A DNA stretch of 64,000 bases from Nocardia blacklockiae (GCF_015477355.1 NZ_JADLRJ010000005.1:186001-250000); one strand, 5' to 3'. Shown: positions 44,205 to 53,029, numbered from the stretch's first letter. Numbers and translations: made by a program. Notes: generated by a model from the letters alone, not told the origin.

Positions 44205-47105
44205 TCAGGCCTTCTTCGCGGCCGCCTTGGTCGCCTTCTTCGCGGTCGACTTCTCGGCCGTCTTCTTCGCCGCCGTCTTCTTGGCCGTCGTGGTCTTCTT
44301 GGCGGCGGTGGTCTTCTTGGCGGCGGCCTTCTTCGTGGTCTTCTTGGCCGCCTTCTTCACCGGTCCCCGGGCGCGGCGGTCGGCCAGCAGCTCCGACGCG
44401 CGCGCATCGGTGATCGACTCCACCTCGTCGCCCTTGCGCAGGCTGGCATTGGTCTCGCCGTCGGTGACGTACGGACCGAACCGGCCGTCCTTGATGACCA
44501 TCGGCTTCCCGCTCGCCGAGTCGGTGCCGAGTTCGCGCAGCGGCGCCGCACTGGCCGCCTGCCGCCCGCGCCGCTTGGGCTCGGCGTAGATCTTCAGCGC
44601 CTCCTCCAGCGTCACGGAGAAGATCTGGTCCTCACTCGTCAGCGACCGAGAGTCGGTGCCCTTCTTCAGATATGGGCCGTAGCGGCCGTTCTGCGCGGTG
44701 ATCTCCTCACCGGAGGCCGGGTCCGTGCCCACCACCCGCGGCAGCGACAGCAACAGCAGCGCGTCGTCGAGGGTGATCGTCGACAGGTCCATGGACTTGA
44801 ACAGCGACCCGGTGCGCGGTTTGGGACCGGCGGCCTTCTTCGACCCCTTCTTGGCGGTCGTGTCCTCCTCCGGCTCGGGCAGGATCTCGGTGACGTACGG
44901 CCCGAAACGGCCTTCCTTCGCCACGATCCGGTGCCCGGTCTCGGGATCGACGCCGAGTGTGCGGCCTTCCTGCGGGGTCGAGAACAGCTTCTCCGCGACC
45001 TCGGGGGTCAGCTCGTCGGGCGGCAGGTCGTCGGGCAGGTTGGCGCGCTGCGAGACCGGGTCACCGTCCGGGTCGTCGGGATTGACGACCATCCGCTCCA
45101 GATACGGCCCGAAGCGACCGACGCGGACGACGACATCGCGCCCCTCCTCGTCGGTGAACAGCTTGATCGAGTTGACCTCGCGCGCATCGATGTCGTCGAG
45201 CTGCTGCCCGACCATCTGCTTGAGCCCGCCCGACCGCGCGACCGACCCCTCGGCCCCCGAATCGCCGCCGAAGTAGAAGCTGGACAACCAGTTTCCGCGT
45301 TGCTCGCGGCCGCCGGCGATGGCGTCGAGATCGTCCTCCATCGCGGCGGTGAAGTCGAAGTCGACCAGTCTGCCGAAGTACGCCTCCAGCAAACCCACCA
45401 CCGCGAACGCCACCCACGAGGGCACCAGGGCGTTGCCGCGCTTGTACACGTAACCGCGGTCGAGGATGGTCTTGATGATCGAGGCGTAGGTCGACGGGCG
45501 GCCGATCCCCAGCTCTTCGAGCGCCTTGATCAGCGAGGCCTCGTTATAGCGCGGCGGCGGGTTGGTGGTGTGCCCGTCCGGGGTCAGCTCGGTGGCCGAG
45601 ACGCCCTGGCCCTCGGTCAGCGCCGGCAGCCGCGACTCGGCGTCGTCGGACTGGCCGCCGGACTCCTCGTCGACGCTCTCCACATACGCCTTGAGGAAGC
45701 CGGCGAAGGTGATGGTGCGACCCGAGGCGGAGAACACGCACTCCTCGCCGGTGCCCGCGTGGCCGGTGATCCGCACGGTCAGCGTGGTGCCGCGGGCGTC
45801 GGCCATCTGGGATGCGACGGTGCGCTGCCAGATCAGCTCGTAGAGCCGGAACTCGTCGGTGTCGAGGCGGGAGGACAGCTGGCCGGGCGTGGCGAAGGTG
45901 TCGCCCGCCGGGCGGATCGCCTCGTGTGCCTCCTGCGCGTTCTTGACCTTGCGGTTGTACTGCCGCGGCGTCGGATGCACGAACTGCGCGCCGTAGAGCT
46001 GCGTGGCCTGCGCCCGCGCCGCCGCGATCGCCGACTCCGACAGCGTCGTGGAGTCGGTACGCATGTAGGTGATGTAGCCGTTCTCGTACAGCCGCTGCGC
46101 CACCCGCATGGTGCGTTCGGAGCCGAAGCGCAGTTTGCGCGCGGCCTCCTGCTGCAGTGTGGAGGTCATGAACGGGGCGTACGGGCGGCGGGTGTACGGC
46201 TTCGACTCGACCGAGCTGACCTGGAAGTCGGCCCCCGCCAAGGCCTCCGCGAGCCGGCGCGCGTAGCCCTCGTCCAGAACCGTTACGCCACTGGTCTTCA
46301 GCTGTCCGTCGGCCCCGAAGTCCCGGCCGCCCGCGACGCGGGAACCGTCGACGGTGACCAGGCGCGCGCCGAACGTGCGCGGATTGGCCGCGTCACCCTC
46401 GCCGGTGCCGGCGTCGAATTTGGCGGCGATATCCCAGTACTCGGCCGAGCGGAACGCCATGCGCTCGCGCTCGCGCTGCACGATGATCCTGGTCGCGACG
46501 GACTGCACGCGGCCCGCCGACAGTCGCGGCATGACCTTCTTCCACAGCACCGGACTGACCTCGTAGCCGTACAGCCGGTCCAGGATGCGCCTGGTCTCCT
46601 GCGCGTCGACCAGGTCGTTGTCCAGGTCGCGGGTGTCGGCGGCGGCGGCGCGGATGGCCGGTTCGGTGATCTCGTGGAACACCATGCGCCGCACCGGCAC
46701 CTTGGGCTTCAGCGTCTCGAGCAGGTGCCAGGCGATGGCCTCGCCCTCGCGGTCGGGGTCGGTGGCGAGGTAGAGCTCGTCGGCGTCGGCCAGCAGGCTC
46801 TTCAGCTCGGAGACCTTGGCCTTCTTGTCCGGGCTGACCACGTAGATGGGCTCGAAATCGTTGTCGACGTCGACGCCCAGGCGGGCCCAGGACTGGCCTT
46901 TGTATTTGGCGGGCACGTCCGCCGCACCGCGCGGCAGGTCCCGGATGTGGCCGACGGACGCCTCCACGGTGTAGCCGCGGCCGAGATAGGGGGCGATCTT
47001 GCGGGCCTTCGTCGGCGACTCGACGATGACGAGACGACGCAGGGGGCGGCCCTGGTCGGGCGCTGCCTGGGGCTTCGGCGCTGCACCGCGGTCTCGTGTT
47101 GCCAC
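44205..47105 (-). CDS. topA: DNA topoisomerase I
   Basis: Relaxes negative supercoils. 966 residues. The Toprim domain is RRLVIVESPTKARKIAPYL (about 22-40) with YLATDPDREGEAIAWHLL. The active-site Tyr is in ENGYITYMRTDSTTLS. Four repeated C-terminal topoisomerase motifs follow (for example GRFGPYLERM, GRFGPYVTE, GRYGPYLKKG, GRFGPYVTDG), in place of zinc fingers. The last 60 residues are a Lys/Ala/Thr tail (KKTTKKAAAKKTTAAKK), usual in actinobacterial TopA and known to aid DNA binding. The GTG at 47105 is used. Confidence 0.96.
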   Translation of the reverse strand: MATRDRGAAPKPQAAPDQGRPLRRLVIVESPTKARKIAPYLGRGYTVEASVGHIRDLPRGAADVPAKYKGQSWARLGVDVDNDFEPIYVVSPDKKAKVSELKSLLADADELYLATDPDREGEAIAWHLLETLKPKVPVRRMVFHEITEPAIRAAAADTRDLDNDLVDAQETRRILDRLYGYEVSPVLWKKVMPRLSAGRVQSVATRIIVQRERERMAFRSAEYWDIAAKFDAGTGEGDAANPRTFGARLVTVDGSRVAGGRDFGADGQLKTSGVTVLDEGYARRLAEALAGADFQVSSVESKPYTRRPYAPFMTSTLQQEAARKLRFGSERTMRVAQRLYENGYITYMRTDSTTLSESAIAAARAQATQLYGAQFVHPTPRQYNRKVKNAQEAHEAIRPAGDTFATPGQLSSRLDTDEFRLYELIWQRTVASQMADARGTTLTVRITGHAGTGEECVFSASGRTITFAGFLKAYVESVDEESGGQSDDAESRLPALTEGQGVSATELTPDGHTTNPPPRYNEASLIKALEELGIGRPSTYASIIKTILDRGYVYKRGNALVPSWVAFAVVGLLEAYFGRLVDFDFTAAMEDDLDAIAGGREQRGNWLSSFYFGGDSGAEGSVARSGGLKQMVGQQLDDIDAREVNSIKLFTDEEGRDVVVRVGRFGPYLERMVVNPDDPDGDPVSQRANLPDDLPPDELTPEVAEKLFSTPQEGRTLGVDPETGHRIVAKEGRFGPYVTEILPEPEEDTTAKKGSKKAAGPKPRTGSLFKSMDLSTITLDDALLLLSLPRVVGTDPASGEEITAQNGRYGPYLKKGTDSRSLTSEDQIFSVTLEEALKIYAEPKRRGRQAASAAPLRELGTDSASGKPMVIKDGRFGPYVTDGETNASLRKGDEVESITDARASELLADRRARGPVKKAAKKTTKKAAAKKTTAAKKTTTAKKTAAKKTAEKSTAKKATKAAAKKA

Positions 47106-47285
47106 CGGCGAACACACCTTTCCTGTCGACCCGCGCGGCGCGGGCGGCGCAGCACGCGGCTGGGGCAAGCGGCGGAGAACAGATGTCCCCCGCCAGTCAC
47201 GTTTATACCGTGTCGTAGCGCCACACTTCTGTTGCGGCGTGTTGGATAGCCCCGTTTTGCGGTCGAGTGTACTGCCCCAGATACG

Positions 47286-47321
47286 GCTCGTCCCCCACCG
47301 CGTCGGCGGTGAGGGACGAGC
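47286..47321 (-). terminator. Terminator hairpin after cspA
   Basis: GCTCGTCCC-C-CACCGC (47286-47301) pairs with GCGGTG-A-GGGACGAGC (47306-47321), 15 pairs with one mismatch and a 4-base loop. It is 25 bases downstream of the cspA stop and upstream of topA, separating the two transcripts. Confidence 0.75.
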
Positions 47322-47346
47322 GATCTGACCTGTTGGGTTGACCCGC

Positions 47347-47553
47347 TCAGCTGAGCGCGCGAACTCCGGTGGCCTGCGGGCCCTTGGTGCCCTGGCCGAC
47401 CTCGAATTCGACCTTCTGGTTCTCCTCGAGGGTACGGAAGCCCGTGCCCTGGATCTCGGAGTAGTGGACGAAGACGTCAGCGGAGCCGTCCTCGGGCGCG
47501 ATGAAGCCGAACCCCTTCTCCGCGTTGAACCACTTCACAGTTCCCTGTGCCAT
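47347..47553 (-). CDS. cspA: Cold-shock protein
   Basis: 68 residues of a single OB-fold nucleic-acid chaperone: [20 protein letters not shown] (RNP1 KGFGFI), DVFVHYSEI (RNP2), [15 protein letters not shown] and GPQATGV. AAGGAA is seven bases before the ATG. A structured leader and an AT-rich 430-base region precede it, as expected for a regulated csp gene. Confidence 0.97.
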   Translation of the reverse strand: MAQGTVKWFNAEKGFGFIAPEDGSADVFVHYSEIQGTGFRTLEENQKVEFEVGQGTKGPQATGVRALS

Positions 47554-47987
47554 TCTGTTCCTTCTCTTTCCATACCGGAACGGCGGACAAGTTTGGTTCG
47601 TCCACCGGGTCCGTTCCGACCGCTGTACTCTGTTCCCCCTGCAGGAAGCTCAAGCACACCGTTCGCAACATCGATCCTGCTGATGGTTTGGACCTTTGAT
47701 CCGTTCCCTCGAACACAGAAGCTTGCGACCAGGAACCAGTGAACCATGTCTCCGAGCAATTCAACAGTCGAGTTACCGACAATTTGCAAAAAAGATGATC
47801 TTGCGAATGTGCAGGTGAGGGCGACAATGCCCAAATCCAGACTTGAAGTAGGTTTGCTTCCGGATAACCGAGCGAGCGTCAGGCAAACAGGCTGTGACGC
47901 AGATCGCTACTCGGTAGTGAAATGCCAGGTAGGACCGATGCAACACACACGATTCACACATTCTCTGCGCACCGAGGTCTCGACCCG
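47554..47987. other. Divergent leader/promoter region of cspA and the helicase gene
   Basis: A 434-base region, less GC-rich than surrounding DNA, between two divergent starts. Next to cspA it carries a leader hairpin (listed separately). Toward the helicase it contains A-rich DNA (CAATTTGCAAAAAAGATGATC). No convincing gene was found. A helicase start at 47988 fits a ribosome site GAGGTC. Confidence 0.4.
47577..47617 (-). promoter_or_regulatory. Structured leader hairpin of cspA
   Basis: GGAACGG (47577-47583) pairs with CCGTTCC (47611-47617), and GGAC (47585-47588) with GTCC (47600-47603) inside it, giving a two-part stem. It ends 23 bases before the cspA ATG, so it falls in the mRNA leader close to the ribosome site. 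Temperature-dependent folding is a possibility, not shown. Confidence 0.45.
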
Positions 47988-50384
47988 ATGAATCCGACCG
48001 ACCCGTCTGCTCAGGCGGGCGCCGGCAAACAATCGAGCTATGGTCGATCGTTGCTGAATCGTGTCCTTTCCGGACTTCCGGATGGCGAGGCTCGTCTAAC
48101 TCATGTGACCGACTTACCCGCGCGGCCCGCGCGAGTCACCGAGTGGCCGACCTGGTTACCGCGGGAAGTGGTCGAGGCATTACACGAGACCGGCGTGGAA
48201 TTGCCCTGGTCACACCAGATCGCGACCGCCGAGGCGGCCGTGGGCGGACGCCATGTCGTGGTGTCGACGGGCACGGCGTCGGGAAAGTCGCTGGGATATC
48301 AACTGCCCGTACTCACCGCGCTGCTGGAGGATCCGCGGGCGACGGCGCTGTATCTCTCTCCCACCAAGGCATTGGGCGCGGATCAGTTGCGCGCGACCGC
48401 CGCCCTCACGCACGAGGGCCCGCTGCGCGACATCCATCCCGCCACCTACGACGGTGATACGCCCGCCGAGGTCCGCCAGTGGGTGCGCGCCAACGCTCGC
48501 TGGGTGTTTACCAACCCCGACATGCTGCACCTGGGCATCCTGCGGTCGCACCAGCGGTGGGCGCGGGTGCTTCGCCGACTGCGCTACGTGGTGATCGACG
48601 AATGTCATGCCTACCGCGGGGTTTTCGGCTCGCACGTGGCACTGGTGCTGCGCAGGTTGCGGCGCATCGCGGCGCACTACGGGGCCGATCCGGTGTTCGT
48701 GCTGTGCTCGGCGACCACCGCCGACCCCGCCGCCTCGGCGTCGCGGCTGATCGGAGCGCCGTGCGTGGCGGTCACCGAGGACGGGTCGCCGCAGGGCGCG
48801 CGGACCGTCGCGCTGTGGGAGCCGGCGTTGTTGCCCGCGGTGAGCGGGGAGAACGGGGCGCCGGTCCGGCGGCCCGCCACCAACGAGGCGGCCCGGATCA
48901 TGACCGATCTGGTCGCCGAGGGCGCGCGCACGCTGACCTTCGTCCGGTCGCGGCGGGCCGCCGAGGTCGTCGCGCTGGAGACCCGCCGCATGCTGGCCGA
49001 GGTCGACCCCGACCTGGCCGAACGCGTGAGCGCCTATCGCGCCGGCTATCTCGCGGAGGACCGGCGCGAGCTGGAGGCCGGGCTGTCCGACGGGACGCTG
49101 CTCGGTGCCGCGACGACCACCGCGCTGGAGCTGGGCGTCGACATCGCGGGACTGGACGCCGTGGTCATCGCGGGTTTTCCGGGGACCGTCGCGTCGTTCT
49201 GGCAGCAGGCGGGACGGGCCGGGCGGCGCGCGCAGGGATCGCTGGTGATGCTGGTCGCGCGGGACGATCCGCTGGACATGTATCTCGTGCACCACCCGGA
49301 CGCGCTGCTCGGGCGGCCGGTGGAGGCGACCATCACCGATCCGCGCAATCCCTGTGTGCTGGAACCACATCTGCTGTGCGCGGCCCTCGAGCAGCCGCTG
49401 ACCGACGACGAGGTGCGCGAGTTCGGCGCGTCCGCGCTGGTGGACGAGCTGGCCGCGCAGGGACTGATTCGCCGCCGGGCCTTGGCGAAGGGCCCGGCGC
49501 GCTGGTTCGCCACCGCCGTGGAGCAGCCGCACGACGCGGTCGACGTGCGCGGCGGGATCGGCGCGCGGGTGGCGATCGTCGACGAGGAGAGCGGCCGGCT
49601 GCTCGGCACCGCGGATGCCGGGCGCGCGCCCGCCACCTTGCATCCCGGTGCCGTGCACCTGCATCAGGGCGAAACCTACGTGGTCGACGAACTGGACCTC
49701 GACGGCGGTGTGGCGTTCGTGCACGCCGCTCAGCCGGGCTGGACGACCAGCGCCCGGGCGGTCACCTCGATCACCGTCGACGAGGTGACCACCGAGCACG
49801 TGCACGGTTCGGTCACCGCCGCGCTGGCCGAGGTCCGGGTGAGCCGCCAGGTGGTCGGGTATCTGCGGACGCTGCCGACCGGCGAGGTGCTCGACCTGAT
49901 CGAACTGGAACTGCCGGAGCAGACGCTGCCGACCCGGGCCGTGCTGTACACGGTCACGCCGAACCTGCTGGCCAGGGCCGGGATCGACCCGAAACGGGTG
50001 CCGGGGGCGCTGCACGCGGCCGAACACGCCGCGATCGGGATGCTGCCGCTGGTCGCCAGCTGCGATCGGTGGGACATCGGCGGGGTGTCCACGGCCGAGC
50101 ACGCCGATACCGGGCTGCCCACGGTGTTCGTCTACGACGGGCATCCCGGTGGTGCGGGATTCGCCGAGCGCGGGTTCGCGCGGCTGCGGACCTGGTTGGC
50201 GGCGACGCTGGCGGCCGTCGAGTCGTGCGGGTGCCCCGGCGGGTGTCCGTCCTGCGTGCAGTCGCCCAAGTGCGGCAACGGGAATCACCCGCTGGACAAA
50301 GCCGGAGCGGTCGCGCTGCTGACGGCCGTGCTGGCGGAGTTGCCGGACGATCTGCCCGATTACGAGGGAGAACCCCGAACGTGA
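47988..50384 (+). CDS. DEAD/DEAH-box helicase of the MrfA/Hrq1 type
   Basis: 798 residues. Superfamily 2 motifs are: motif I STGTASGKSLGYQL, motif II VIDECHAY (DEC/H), motif III LCSATTADP and motif VI QQAGRAGRRAQG. The MrfA-type domain contains VVDELDLDGGVAF. It ends in a cysteine cluster CGCPGGCPSCVQSPKCGNGN (four Cys) typical of this class, which acts in repair of crosslinks and mitomycin lesions. In mycobacteria the same gene sits beside cspA. ATG 47988 is used. Confidence 0.93.
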   Translation: MNPTDPSAQAGAGKQSSYGRSLLNRVLSGLPDGEARLTHVTDLPARPARVTEWPTWLPREVVEALHETGVELPWSHQIATAEAAVGGRHVVVSTGTASGKSLGYQLPVLTALLEDPRATALYLSPTKALGADQLRATAALTHEGPLRDIHPATYDGDTPAEVRQWVRANARWVFTNPDMLHLGILRSHQRWARVLRRLRYVVIDECHAYRGVFGSHVALVLRRLRRIAAHYGADPVFVLCSATTADPAASASRLIGAPCVAVTEDGSPQGARTVALWEPALLPAVSGENGAPVRRPATNEAARIMTDLVAEGARTLTFVRSRRAAEVVALETRRMLAEVDPDLAERVSAYRAGYLAEDRRELEAGLSDGTLLGAATTTALELGVDIAGLDAVVIAGFPGTVASFWQQAGRAGRRAQGSLVMLVARDDPLDMYLVHHPDALLGRPVEATITDPRNPCVLEPHLLCAALEQPLTDDEVREFGASALVDELAAQGLIRRRALAKGPARWFATAVEQPHDAVDVRGGIGARVAIVDEESGRLLGTADAGRAPATLHPGAVHLHQGETYVVDELDLDGGVAFVHAAQPGWTTSARAVTSITVDEVTTEHVHGSVTAALAEVRVSRQVVGYLRTLPTGEVLDLIELELPEQTLPTRAVLYTVTPNLLARAGIDPKRVPGALHAAEHAAIGMLPLVASCDRWDIGGVSTAEHADTGLPTVFVYDGHPGGAGFAERGFARLRTWLAATLAAVESCGCPGGCPSCVQSPKCGNGNHPLDKAGAVALLTAVLAELPDDLPDYEGEPRT

Positions 50385-50683
50385 CGGCCGAGTCATCCGC
50401 GTGAGACCGCTTCGCGATGCCTGTCCGGATCGTCCGATGCTGTCCGACCTCGGGCAAACCGCGCGACCTCGAATAAAGAGGACCAGTTTCATGTTAACTG
50501 AGGCATTGCCCCGCCTGATTAACTAGTCGATGCCCATTCGGTTCGAATAGCGCTCCGCGGACAAATTGAAAAGCGTCGATACCAGAATTCTTCGCCGGGC
50601 AATTCGCCAATCCGGAACACTCTTTGCGACCATATGTGGCTCGGGTCACGCATTCTTCCGGCACCAACCGTACGGTCTGAAAA
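50385..50683. other. Intergenic region between convergent helicase and tad genes
   Basis: 299 bases, noticeably AT-richer around 50480-50680. It contains TTAACT near 50495 and again near 50518. An 11-codon frame (50492-50527) with AGAGGA upstream is too short to support. No terminator-grade hairpin was found. Confidence 0.35.
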
Positions 50684-51070
50684 TCACTCGGCGGGTGCCG
50701 TCTCGGACACCGGTCCGGCGCGTGCGGACGCGCGGACCGTCCGTTCTCCTAATGGACTTATCGAGACGGTCAGCGTCACGGTGACGGTCACGTCCCATTC
50801 GGCGACAGCGCATGATTCGACGCGTCCTCCCATACGCCGTGTGAGTTCACCGGCTCGCGCGCAACCGGCCTCGGCGCCAGCGTCGAGAGCGCCGGCGGCG
50901 GCCAGGGCGCTCAGGTCGGCGGCGGACTGAGCGCGATGACGTGCCACGACGACCGTTCCGACGTGCATGATCAACAGCGTCGCCGCGAGCAGCGCCGCTA
51001 AGGCCAGGCAGGCGGTGACCGTGGCTATGCCGTCGTCGGTCCGCCACCGGTCGGGAGCTCGGCGAGTCAT
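50684..51070 (-). CDS. TadE/TadG-like small membrane protein (Rv3654c-like)
   Basis: 128 residues. GIATVTACLALAALLAATLLIM is an N-terminal pseudopilin-like hydrophobic helix after a charged leader. A Cys pair (GCARAGELTRRMGGRVESCAV) likely forms a disulfide outside. This is the last gene of the tad operon. Its ATG overlaps the TadE stop (ATGA). It probably is a minor pseudopilin or secreted part of the Flp pilus system. Confidence 0.8.
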   Translation of the reverse strand: MTRRAPDRWRTDDGIATVTACLALAALLAATLLIMHVGTVVVARHRAQSAADLSALAAAGALDAGAEAGCARAGELTRRMGGRVESCAVAEWDVTVTVTLTVSISPLGERTVRASARAGPVSETAPAE

Positions 51071-51453
51071 TCGGGTTCGCCCGGCTCTCGTTGCGCTGTC
51101 GCTTCGGCGTGTAGTTCGAGTGGGAGCAGGGGTGCGGGGGCGGTGACGACCGCGATCACCTGGTCGCCCTCCGTGCGGACAGTGACGGAGGCGCCGGGCG
51201 GTGCAATGCGGCGAGCGACTGGGACGGCGTCGGCGGTGGCGCCGCGGGCGGCCAGGCGGGCGGCCTCGCGGGCGGCGTCGACACAGCGGATCTGGGTCGG
51301 CGCCGCCAGCAGGCCTCCTATACACAGCACCACGACGACCACGAGGGCGGCGAGCGCGATCGCGGCCTCCACGGTCACCGCACCGACCTCACCGCGACCA
51401 CGGCGGTGGGCGGGAACGGTTGTGGCCAGGGGACTTTCGCCCCTCGGCGTCAC
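51067..51453 (-). CDS. TadE-family pseudopilin
   Basis: 128 residues. A basic leader ends in a processing-like site EVGAVTVEAAIALAALVVVV, where Gly is followed by a Glu at +5, the pattern of TadE pseudopilins. CVDAAREAARLAARGATADAV is the conserved TadE helix. The GTG at 51453 overlaps the pilin stop by four bases. It is exported to the membrane face and probably assists pilus assembly. Confidence 0.88.
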   Translation of the reverse strand: MTPRGESPLATTVPAHRRGRGEVGAVTVEAAIALAALVVVVVLCIGGLLAAPTQIRCVDAAREAARLAARGATADAVPVARRIAPPGASVTVRTEGDQVIAVVTAPAPLLPLELHAEATAQREPGEPE

Positions 51454-51662
51454 ACCTTCGTGTTCAACGCCTGATCGATGATCCGCGTCAGGGCGTTCAC
51501 GATCGAATCTCCGGTCACGACGGTGTAGAGCACCGCACCGAAGGCCGCCGCCGCAATGGTGCCGATCGCGTACTCCGCGGTACTCATCCCATCGTCGGCC
51601 ACCACCGCCTGCGTCAACCGCGACCGCACCTCCAGCACCGCCCTCCGAATCGTCGACTGCAC
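51450..51662 (-). CDS. Flp-type pilin (DUF4244)
   Basis: 70 residues. The prepilin signal is DDGMSTAEYAIGTIAAAAFG: cleavage after Gly leaves Glu at +5 and Tyr at +6, the hallmark of Flp pilins. One TM/assembly helix is followed by a short tail (SIVNALTRIIDQALNTKV). The GTG at 51662 has GGGGAGAG just upstream. It is the probable major subunit of the pilus. It is separated from tadC by a 327-base repeat-bearing segment. Confidence 0.88.
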   Translation of the reverse strand: MQSTIRRAVLEVRSRLTQAVVADDGMSTAEYAIGTIAAAAFGAVLYTVVTGDSIVNALTRIIDQALNTKV

Positions 51663-51750
51663 AGCTCTCCCCTTCCTCCTCCACCGGCGCGGCCGATCCG
51701 CACCGAAGTCCCCAGCCCCGCCCAGCTCCGACAAGCACCCGCCGTACTCC

Positions 51751-51924
51751 ACACGCGCTCACAGCATCCCCGCCTCTCGTCACGCCAGCGGGCGGCCGCC
51801 TTCCACACGTGCTCACAGCACTCCGCTTCTCGTCACCGAGGCCAGCAGACAGCCGCCGTCTTCCACACGTGCTCACAGCACTTCGCCCTTTCGTCGCCGA
51901 GGCCATCGGACGGTCGCCGCCTTC
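51751..51924 (-). repeat. Three imperfect 54/60-bp direct repeats upstream of the pilin gene
   Basis: Units begin at 51751, 51805 and 51865 with CCACACG(T/C)GCTCACAGCA and end with a GCCGCCTT-like tract. Spacings are 54 and 60 bases, both multiples of three. On the minus strand each holds GTGCTGTGAGCAC, a 5-bp inverted repeat. A GTG frame starts as a four-base overlap with the tadC stop (51993) and runs through the repeats without a stop (recurrent AVSTCG). It does not end at the pilin start but continues in the TadE frame. Confidence 0.75.
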
Positions 51925-51989
51925 CGCGTGCGTTCGTGGCCTGCGTTCCGGTGTCCGGCGTGGGATGGCCTGGTATTCCAGGCGCGCGC

Positions 51990-52592
51990 TCACAGCAGGC
52001 CGCCTTCGAGGACGTGGGTGGCCAGGCCGATGACCACCGGGACGATGCCGAGGCAGAGGAAGGCGGGGAGGAAGCAGAGCCCTAGCGGGCCGCTGATCAG
52101 GACGCCCGCTCGTTCGGCTCGGGCGGCGGTGGTGTCCTCCAGCGCGGCGCGGAAGTGTTCCGCCAGTTCGGCTACCGCGTCTGCGAGGGCGGAGCCGGAG
52201 CGGGCCGATCTGCGGACGAGGCGGGCCAGCGCCTGGACCTCCTCGGTGTCGGCTTCGGTGGCGGCCCGTTCCCAGGCCGCGATCGGGTCCGCGCCGAGTG
52301 CCATGAGGTCTGCCGCGCGCAGCAACGCGGTGCCCAATGGCTCGGGAGCGCTCCTCGCCACGGCTCGGGCGGCGGTGGCGATCGGCAACCCGGAACGGAG
52401 GCAGGCGGCGAGTAGCTGCAGCGCCGACGCGGTGGCCAGCGGATCGTTTGCGGCACAGCCGTTTCCGACGCGTCCGGGCGGGAGGACCCGCCCGGCGTGC
52501 ACGGCCCGCAGACGGTCGGCGGGAGTGATCCGACCCGGCACGAGCAGTATCGCAATCGCCGAGAGCAGCAGCGGGAGCGAGGAAGCGGTCAT
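51990..52592 (-). CDS. tadC: TadC-like type II/IV secretion F-domain protein
   Basis: 200 residues. An N-terminal TM helix (SLPLLLSAIAILLVPG) precedes a cytoplasmic T2SS-F helical domain (ATASALQLLAACLRSGLPIATAARAV; LARLVRRSARSGSALADAVAELAEHFR). A C-terminal TM region follows (GPLGLCFLPAFLCLGIVPVVIGL). It is an inner-membrane platform protein of the pilus. GAGGGG lies eight bases before the ATG at 52592, and the ATG overlaps the stop of the upstream repeat ORF (ATGA). Confidence 0.88.
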   Translation of the reverse strand: MTASSLPLLLSAIAILLVPGRITPADRLRAVHAGRVLPPGRVGNGCAANDPLATASALQLLAACLRSGLPIATAARAVARSAPEPLGTALLRAADLMALGADPIAAWERAATEADTEEVQALARLVRRSARSGSALADAVAELAEHFRAALEDTTAARAERAGVLISGPLGLCFLPAFLCLGIVPVVIGLATHVLEGGLL

Positions 52593-53029
52593 GGCCTAGC
52601 CCCTCGCCGACCGATGCTCAAGGCTTGTCGGCTGCCGGTGCGCAAGGCTTGTCGGCTACCCGTGCACAAAACTTGTCGGCAGCCGGTACACAAGCCTTGT
52701 CCGCTGCCGGTGCGCAAGGCTTGTCCGCTGCCGGTACACAAGGCTTGTCCGCTGCCGGTACACAAGGCTTGTCCGCTGCCGGTACACAAGGCTTGTCGGC
52801 AGCCGGTACACAAGGCTTGTCGGCAGCCGGTGCACAAGGTTTGTCGGCTGCCAGTGCACAAGGCTTGCCTTGCACCGATCCACCACTGTCGCAACATCTT
52901 CGGAGGTCGGCGGGACTGCCGACCAACGTTCCCGAGCAGGACCGAGCGGGCGAGGCCGTAACCCGAAGTGCCGCGACGGCGCGCAGCTGCCACACCCTGC
53001 GCGGCTGTTGTGCGTCGTGTGGCTGTCAT
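52589..53029 (-). CDS. Novel repeat protein between tadB and tadC, coupled at both ends
   Basis: 146 residues with no recognised family. The ATG (53029-53027) overlaps the tadB stop as ATGA with AAGG nine bases upstream. The TGA (52591-52589) overlaps the tadC ATG in the same way. Residues 1-52 are basic (TATRRTTAAQGVAAARRRG). The rest is about ten octapeptides of type (R/G)QALCTG(S/C), giving eight or nine Cys. The 24-base unit leaves other phases open too, so protein identity rests on the coupling. It could be a real pilus-associated peptide or a conduit for ribosomes. Confidence 0.55.
   Translation of the reverse strand: MTATRRTTAAQGVAAARRRGTSGYGLARSVLLGNVGRQSRRPPKMLRQWWIGARQALCTGSRQTLCTGCRQALCTGCRQALCTGSGQALCTGSGQALCTGSGQALRTGSGQGLCTGCRQVLCTGSRQALRTGSRQALSIGRRGARP
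52620..52859 (-). repeat. Ten 24-bp tandem repeats
   Basis: Ten head-to-tail copies of AAGGCTTGTCSGCWGCCGGT plus four bases (RCAC or GCGC), with a partial eleventh at 52860. Copies 5, 6 and 7 are identical; the others differ at one to five positions. There is no unique spacer between copies, so this is not a CRISPR array. Identical central copies suggest recent expansion, and the copy number may vary between strains. Confidence 0.95.

Noticed and set aside
44205-44400. Lys/Ala-rich tail of TopA as a novel fusion
   Set aside because: Such tails are usual in actinobacterial topoisomerase I. Only the similar tail on the aldehyde dehydrogenase is unusual.
50492-50527. Eleven-codon ORF with a ribosome-site-like AGAGGA
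   Set aside because: Too short to distinguish from chance and without any leader-peptide or attenuator context.
52620-52859. Possible CRISPR array
   Set aside because: The 24-bp units follow each other directly with no spacers, and no cas genes are nearby.
52618-52995. Alternative minus-strand frame through the 24-bp repeats encoding ADKPCVPA octapeptides
   Set aside because: It is open only because the repeat length is a multiple of three. It lacks a ribosome site and lacks the ATGA overlaps that tie the other frame to tadB and tadC.
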